This document shows positions 58,066 through 64,000 of a stretch of 64,000 bases of DNA, one piece after another. A program made the position numbers and the translations under genes. The stretch spans positions 64,509,349-64,573,348 of the forward strand of contig CM067322.1 of the NCBI GenBank assembly GCA_034231615.1, read 5' to 3'. Each line of letters opens with the position of its first letter. The first letter of the stretch is position 1. The stretch is from Meghimatium bilineatum. Its lineage: Eukaryota > Mollusca > Gastropoda > Stylommatophora > Philomycidae. The notes under the pieces are model-generated. The model had not been told where the DNA came from. It saw only the letters and a program-made list of their open reading frames with translations, and did no database searches.

Positions 58066-58638
58066 ATTCTTCTTCGTCCTCTTCGTTCATTCTCAAAACT
58101 ACTCCTGCAGATTAGCGAAACAGAATGAGCTGTGAACGCATGCGGTTGCGTCTGTGGGACTCACCAATGGCCCACTAGACAAACCACCCATGCAACTGGA
58201 AGATTTAGTGGATGACATGCCCTTATATTCAGGCTCTCTTATGGAAACTTTGTAGCATGTCATCTATACAATTGTAGACCCGCATACAGAAGACTCTTTC
58301 AATAGGCATGCACTAAGCCAAAAGCAGAAATCTCCTGAGTATGAAAGAAAGCTCAGAAAAACCACCCCACTGTACACAAAAGTAAGAGCTAATCGTTCGC
58401 AATTCCTGGAGTTCTCAATAAACAAACAACAATAAGTTGTGTCCATTGTTTAAGACTAATCCGCGATATTTGCGTATTTAGTTTTGACACATCCGACTTT
58501 AGCATGGTTTATGGATCACCTTAACCCTCTATATGACGAGACAGCCAACCTATCCTTCCATAGTCGACTCTTACAACATGCGCGGTAAGTAACAGTTTTG
58601 CTAATTTTTGTTCTCATTTTTGAACCCCGGCAACACTC
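58066..58638 (-). mobile_element. Family 1 copy split by repeat B
   Basis: The left part 58066-58127 has TTCGTTCATTCTCAAAACTA and CTCCTGCAGATTAGCGAAAC. The family resumes at about 58437 with GTTGTGTCCATTG, CGCGATATTTGCG, ACACATCCGACTTTAGCATG, to CCCCGGCAACAC. Confidence 0.8.
58128..58436 (+). mobile_element. Repeat B, longest copy, inside family 1
   Basis: About 309 bp between AGCTGTG (58121-58127) and AGTTGTG (58434-58440), a possible imperfect 7-bp duplication. Begins AACGCATGCGGTTGCGTCTG and ends in an A-rich AATAAACAAACAACAATAA, which suggests retroposition. This gives B's approximate full length. Confidence 0.65.
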
Positions 58639-58664
58639 TATCTTGCAGATGATCTGCTCCGGTG

Positions 58665-58850
58665 TGTATTTCTTTCAGTATATAGACAGAATATTATATG
58701 TAATTTAATATTTAGTGTGTAAATATAATATTATATGTAACTTGATATACGAATGTAAATAGAATATTATATTTAATTTGATATTTAGTATGTAAATAGA
58801 ATATTATGTGTAATTTGATATTTACGAGTAGTATGTAAATATATCAAGTG
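58665..58850. repeat. 35-37 bp AT-rich tandem repeat, left arm
   Basis: Units of AATATTATATGTAATTTGAT plus ATTTAGTATGTAAATAG, about five. It resumes at 59152-59275. Confidence 0.85.
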
Positions 58851-58851
58851 A

Positions 58852-58940
58852 CATAATCTTTCCAGAACGTTATCTTCGTCATGGATACTCTGAACGCCTC
58901 TCTGTTTCGGGTAAGCAGGCCTGCATTGGTGATGTTTACT
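58852..58940 (-). mobile_element. LINE D 3' terminal fragment
   Basis: AAGTGACATAATCTTTCCAG, AACGTTATCTTCGTCATGGA, TACTCTGAACGCCTCTCTG matches the 3' end at 10968 onward. Only about 85 bp; very strongly 5' truncated. Confidence 0.75.
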
Positions 58941-59151
58941 TTAAACACATGCACTGCTGCAACTGAAACCTCTTTTACAACTCTTTAAATACACAACTTT
59001 CCCCCGTTATTGTTATTTAACCCACTATTCTCTGTATCAATTCTGAATCCTAGGCACATTACTCTAGTAGATTTAGTTTCTTTCGGGAGGGAAATCCGTT
59101 ATTTTGACGCCGTAAGGAAAACATTCATTTTCGTCGGTCATTTTGACGGAA

Positions 59152-59275
59152 TTATGTAAATAGAAATATTATATGTAATGTGATATTTTTATTATGTAAA
59201 TAGATTGTTATATGTAAATTGATATTTAGTATGTAAATAGAAAAGTATATGTAAATTGATATTTAGTATCATTTG
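59152..59275. repeat. 35-37 bp AT-rich tandem repeat, right arm
   Basis: TATGTAAATAGAAATATTATAT.. and TTGATATTTAGTATG units, about 3.5. The same unit is present left of the inserted 300 bp. Confidence 0.85.
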
Positions 59276-59737
59276 ATAATTTATAAACCCCAACTTAAAT
59301 GTTTACTCTATGATGAAAAGTCGATTTACGATATTGATGCAATTACGTAGGCTTATCAGCCAAAGCCCCCCCATTGAACAATCTGTCCTGATTGTCTGGT
59401 TTAGAAAAAGTTATGCCAGAACACAGCTTCCACTATGTGTAAGTGTGTATCTTTGTGAGAATCTGAGTCGAAAAGCAAGAGACATTGGCTTTATGTTAAA
59501 AGTATACACACGCAACCGGAAGCCAGAAGAGGCGATAGCCATATAAACCGACTGAACACTTTTACTGGGTGGACATCAAATAACTTTATGTTCTTTGATG
59601 TCAGAACAATTGACCAGGAATCGATTTGATATTTTACGTTCTTCCAAATCATTTTATGTTCTCTTGAAGTCAAGAATGTTTGATAAACGTGTAGAGATAA
59701 AACAGAACGTTATTATGAATAAGACATCCAAGTTGTT
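59276..59737. other. No gene seen
   Basis: An open frame of 78 codons at 59310-59546 (plus) shows no domain I recognise. Confidence 0.4.
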
Positions 59738-60050
59738 CTGGCTAAGCAATCAGAGAGGGAATGGAAAGGAAGTTGTTCTACCTAAGCAATCAGAGAGGGA
59801 ATAGGAAGGGAGTTGTTCTACCTAAGCAATCAGAGAGGGAATAGGAAGGGAGTTGTTCTACCTAAGCAATCAGAGAGGGAATAGGAAGAGAGTTGTTCTA
59901 CCTAAGCAATCAGAGAGGGAATAGGAAGGGAGTTGTTTCTACCTAAGCAATCAGAGAGGGAATAGGAAGAGAGTTGTTCTACCTAAGCAATCAGAGAGGG
60001 AATGGAAAGGAAGTTGTTCTAGCTAAGCAATCAGAAATGGAATGGGAAGG
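59738..60050. repeat. 40-bp minisatellite, about 7.8 copies
   Basis: The unit is GTTGTTCTACCTAAGCAATC plus AGAGAGGGAATAGGAAGGGA. Nearly identical copies, with small variants at the ends. Confidence 0.95.
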
Positions 60051-60740
60051 CAAATATTATTTTGAACATGAATTCCATAAGGTTCTTCCCGAACATTCCG
60101 AGAGGAAACCGAAAGAAAAACGGGATTATTGTCTGCAAGCCCGTTGATACGTTGGGGGGGGCGTGAATGAATGTTTTCAAATAATGAAGGATGGACACGG
60201 TACTTAAAGTGTTTATGTTGATTGTTGTTTTAATTTATTTTGCTAATGAGGGAGGGTTGTGTTAATCGCTCTGTTGTCATTTTACACACATTAATGTTAG
60301 AATTACAGTGTTGGTTGTAACTGATAAAGTTGTGATGTAATATTTTAAAGGCTGTTCTAGTATGTGTTTTACTTAACGCACTTCCAAAAACTGGTCCTTA
60401 TCTTTTTTTAATGGGTATATTTGGAAATGTTGACTGATTGCACGTACTTAAATACTGTATTTATTCATACAACATTAAGTATATAAAGAGACATGATGGT
60501 GACTATATAACACCTTCAATTTTTGCAGAAACGTATATATCTTGCATAGTATTTCCATACACAAATCAATAGAATGATAACGGACATTACAAGAGTGGAT
60601 ATTAGATGAAAATTCAAATAAGAAGCTTGAGGATAAAGAATTATAGATTAGATGATATAGAGAAAACATGGCAATGACATGTACTTGTACAAATTATACG
60701 AACTAGCATAACAAGAAACGTAAAAACTGAATGTGAGAAA
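60051..60740. other. No gene seen
   Basis: No supported feature. There is an 8-base G run near 60155. Confidence 0.45.
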
Positions 60741-60744
60741 TTAC

Positions 60745-61999
60745 AATATGAATATACAAGAGCAAGTACATTATTTAACACAAACAAATATGAGAAAGTA
60801 TATTATTGAACTCAACACATGATAAAGTTTATTATGGAACACGAACAATATGAAAAATGAGAAAGTATATTATGGAAACACGAACACATATGAGAAAGAA
60901 AGTATATAATTGAACACGAACACATATGACGAAGTATATTTCTGAACACGAACAATTATGAGAAAATATATTATAGAACAAGAACACATATGTGAAAGTA
61001 TATTATGGAACATGAACACATATGTGAAAGTATATTATGGAACATGAACACATATGAGAAAGTATATTATGGAACACGAACAAATATGAGAAAGTATATT
61101 ATGGAACATGAACACATATGAGAAAGTATATTATGGAACATGAACACATATGTGAAAGTATATTATGGAACACGAACAAATATGAGAAAGTATATTATGG
61201 AACACGAACACATATGAGAAAGTATATTATGGAACAAGAACACATATGAGAAAGTATATTATGGAACAAGAAACACATATGGGAAAAAGTATAGTTCTGA
61301 ATAATAACACAAAGGCAACAGTTCATTATTGAAAAACAAATATATATGAGAAAGAAAGTACATTATTGAACACAGGGCCGGCCCTAACAATTGGGGGGCC
61401 CAATGCGAAACGGATTGCGCGGGGCCCAGTCTGGGTAGGGAAGAGGATAATAAAATAAATTATAATATGAATTTATGGGCCTATGAAGTGCGGGGCCCCA
61501 CTGCGGTCGCAAAGGTTGCAATTGCCTAAGACCGGCCCTGATTGAACACGAACACATATGAGAAAGTATATAATGGATAATGAACACAAATATGAAACTA
61601 ATTATTGAACATAAACATATATGAGGAAGTATATTATGGAACACGAGAACATGTGAGAAAGTATATTAGTGAACAAGAACACATTTGAGAAAGTATATTA
61701 TTAAACAAGAACACATTTGAGAAAGTATATTATTAAACAAGAAACACAATTGAGAAAGTATATTATTAAAGAAAAACACATATGAGAAAGTATATTATTA
61801 AACAAAAACACATATGAGAAAGTATATTATTAAACAAAAACACATATGAGAAAGTATATTATTAAACAAGAACACAATTGAGAAAGTATATTATTAAAGA
61901 AAAAACACATATGAGAAAGTATATTATTAAACAAAAACATATGAAAAAGTATATTATGGAACACGAACACATATGAGAAAGTACATTATAGAAATAGCA
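60745..61999. repeat. 32-bp minisatellite, about 35 copies
   Basis: The unit is AACACGAACACATATGAGAA plus AGTATATTATGG with many variants; interrupted at 61373-61540 by a MITE. Right of the MITE, units shift to TATTAAACAAAAACACATATG. Confidence 0.95.
61373..61540. mobile_element. hAT-type MITE, 168 bp, perfect 8-bp duplication
   Basis: The left end CAGGGCCGGCCCTAACAATT and right end AGACCGGCCCTG are inverted repeats (CAGGGCCGG). ATTGAACA is present on both sides at 61365-61372 and 61541-61548. G/C-rich patches (GGGGGGCCC, GGGGCCC) lie near both ends. It has no coding capacity. Confidence 0.95.
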
Positions 62000-62549
62000 A
62001 ACAAAATTGCCTGAAAAAGTTTCCAGGGAAGGAAGCACTAGCAATCAGCGAGACGAGAAGACGCACCAGAATAGAACTATTTGTCCACCAAGCACTGGGC
62101 CTTGTTTCTCTCAGGGGACACACAAAAAAGACTAGTGATTGATAATGATAAGATTCTATTGATCGTCAAGAGCAACGTCCCGTTGCTAATATGCCTGTCT
62201 TAATGTTATCCGAGAACGGACAATACTTATCATGTTTCTTATTCTAATTTTCTCAAATGTAAGATGTTTTAGTCGACAGTAAATTGCTTTGTACTTTTTT
62301 TCTCTTGAATGTCTTTTGTTGTACATCTGTCGTCTATTATTATCACGATATGATCACTCTACTTTTGTATATAGTGCTAGCTTCCTTTTCTATAAATCTC
62401 TATATTTTTGCGACTTGATGTGTTCCTTATCTCCATAGTGTTTCATTTAATTTGTTGTATATTTCTGGTCATTTCTGTGTCGTTTTTATTTTGTGCTAAA
62501 CAAGTGTAAGCTTCATGCTCATTACAGATTAAATATAACAAATAAGTGT

Positions 62550-62830
62550 TATTTTCATTACTAATTTTTAATTTTACTTACCGTTCAGTAAGTGTGGTTT
62601 TCATTTCCCCATTGATGATTTTACTTATCATTCACATAACTATAATTTTCATTTCTCATTATTTGTTTTAGTTAGCGTGCTGTGTCATTTTCATTTCTCA
62701 TTACTGCTTTTACTGAACATTTTAATGTGTGTTGTTTTCATGTCTCATTACTTCTTCACTTAGTGGTCAATAAGTGTTTTTCTTTATTCTTCATTAATAC
62801 TTTTACTTAAAGTTCAATAAGTCACATTTC
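62550..62830. repeat. Degenerate 50-60 bp tandem repeat, about 5 copies
   Basis: Each unit has TTTTCATTTCTCATTA, then TTTTACTTA, then TCAATAAGTGT-like sequence. Highly diverged. Confidence 0.7.
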
Positions 62831-62936
62831 TTTTATATTTCATGATTGCTTCAAATTTATATTTAACCAGTTAGAGTCTCGCACTTGCTGTATTTGTATA
62901 GTTGTTGCTATATTAGATTTAATTTCGTATTTTTTT

Positions 62937-63390
62937 AAGGGACTGTCCATAAATAATATTAACAAATTTGTGAAATTTTCAAAATCTCTCTTCCTCTGTT
63001 AACAATTGTAAAGAATTAATTTACCCCCCCCCCCCCCCCTCTTTGTTTAAATGTCAAAAAACATTTATCTGCCCCCCCCTTTCCACACTTTTTAAATTTA
63101 GGCATTATAAAAAGTAAGTTTTGTAACTCAATGTTATAAAATATCAAATTCAAAAATTTACTTAGTGTATATAAAAAAATTAGTGACGTCCGCTGAAGGA
63201 GGGTGTTTCTCTAATCAACTTCAGCGCAAAAGGAAAATGAATGAATGAATGAATGAATGAATGAATATAAAAAAGAAAAAGACTGTTGAAGTAACTGTTA
63301 TCAAATGCACCCTCCTCCTTGTCAACAACTGTCAAAATTTGTAATACCTCCCTACAACCTCCCCTCTTCTAAATTGATGGACATCCACTA
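62937..63390. mobile_element. Candidate inverted-repeat element
   Basis: Left end GGGACTGTCCATAAATAATA; right end on the minus strand GGATGTCCATCAATTTAG. C-rich runs sit inside both ends. A LINE A tail is inserted within. Ends match only partly, so the call is tentative. Confidence 0.45.
63220..63266 (+). mobile_element. LINE A4: 3'-tip insertion only
   Basis: ACTTCAGCGCAAAAGGAAAA then (TGAA)n. The first part is identical to the last codons and stop of LINE A2 (36118-36140). It is under 50 bp, an extreme 5' truncation. Confidence 0.85.
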
Positions 63391-64000
63391 CTAATAAGCT
63401 GTTTGATTCTGAGGAAAAGTACGAATTATAACAGCATAAATATCAATCTTTAATCAATTAAATCAACAAGAAGTGTATAGCATATATAACTAACATTCAT
63501 GAGAGCTTGCATATAGAAGTTTATAGCATATATACTTCCTCTCGTTAGCTTTTACAGTAAATTTGATGCTAATAAATTATAATAAATTAAAACGAGTTGC
63601 TAGCTAAAGGGTTACCTTGAACTGCACTTTAAATCTAATGGAAAGAACCAGTTGGTTCGTGATGTTGCCATGCAGTTTGCAAGTTAGATTAGTTTTATAT
63701 TAAGTCCGATAAGAAAATATGTCAAGTTGAAAAAAAAAGAGATTTTGATAGAAACCACACACTAAGCAATAACAGCACGTTAAATCAGAAAATATTTTGT
63801 TTTGCAATCCAAAAAAAAATCCAAACTTATTTATGGTGTACATTATGGGAGTATCGAATACAATACATTGTGACCGTAATTGAAGATATTTTTTTTAAAT
63901 TTATATTATTCACTTACTTCTTCATCTATAAACTGTGATTTATTTTGAAAACGATACGCCGATAATATTCATGAGAATCGATTTCTTACTGATTTATTGT
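63391..64000. other. No gene seen
   Basis: AT-rich DNA without a supported gene or repeat copy. Confidence 0.45.

Overview
The window is eukaryotic nuclear DNA and reads like an intron-rich, repeat-dense invertebrate genome. A mollusc, perhaps a gastropod, is my best guess, but that is inference. It is AT-rich and has no operons or bacterial-type genes. Most long open frames belong to decayed non-LTR retrotransposons (LINEs) or are by-products of tandem repeats whose unit length is a multiple of three.

The only host gene I can support lies on the minus strand. Four exons (54263-54466, 49853-50041, 44711-44841, 18978-19139) each have an AG acceptor, a GT donor and one open frame. Their split-codon phases match in order (1-1, 1-1, 1-0, 0-0). 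Joined, they would encode about 228 residues: a Ser/Arg-rich segment with serial RRxS motifs, a charged linker, and the first strands of what looks like a C2 domain. A presynaptic scaffold of the RIM/Piccolo/Fife kind is possible but unproven. If the model is right, 19-54 kb is almost all intron of one gene, including one intron of about 25.6 kb.

The rest is mobile and tandem repeat DNA. (1) At least seven LINE groups, here called A-H and Z, all truncated or frameshifted; a LINE A copy is inserted in a LINE B copy with a 13-bp target-site duplication. (2) Family 1 (SINE-like), about 280 bp with a (GAA)n tail, in at least ten copies, four with clear 11-15 bp target duplications. (3) Two tRNA-headed SINE families (T and D) and several lone tRNA-like heads. 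(4) A 3.5-kb hAT transposon fossil (14478-18011) with recognisable transposase remnants and younger elements inside it, plus a 168-bp hAT MITE (61373-61540) with a perfect 8-bp duplication. (5) A 694-bp unit with 34-bp terminal inverted repeats that encloses a LINE piece. (6) Smaller dispersed families B, C and E.

Layout: 0-9 kb, LINE F/H/A1 and 36-, 46- and 29-bp arrays; 9-14 kb, AT tract, LINE C/D, 30- and 39-bp arrays; 14-18 kb, hAT fossil; 19-23 kb, C2 exon, LINE F/H/D; 24-35 kb, 34-, 53- and 32-bp arrays and SINEs; 35-38 kb, nested LINEs and the inverted-repeat unit; 39-46 kb, SINEs, LINE G, exon 3; 46-49 kb, 68- and 24-bp arrays and LINE E/F; 50-57 kb, exons 2 and 1 with LINE C/A3; 57-64 kb, AT tracts, SINEs and 35-, 40- and 32-bp arrays. 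I saw no rRNA, CRISPR or functional tRNA gene.
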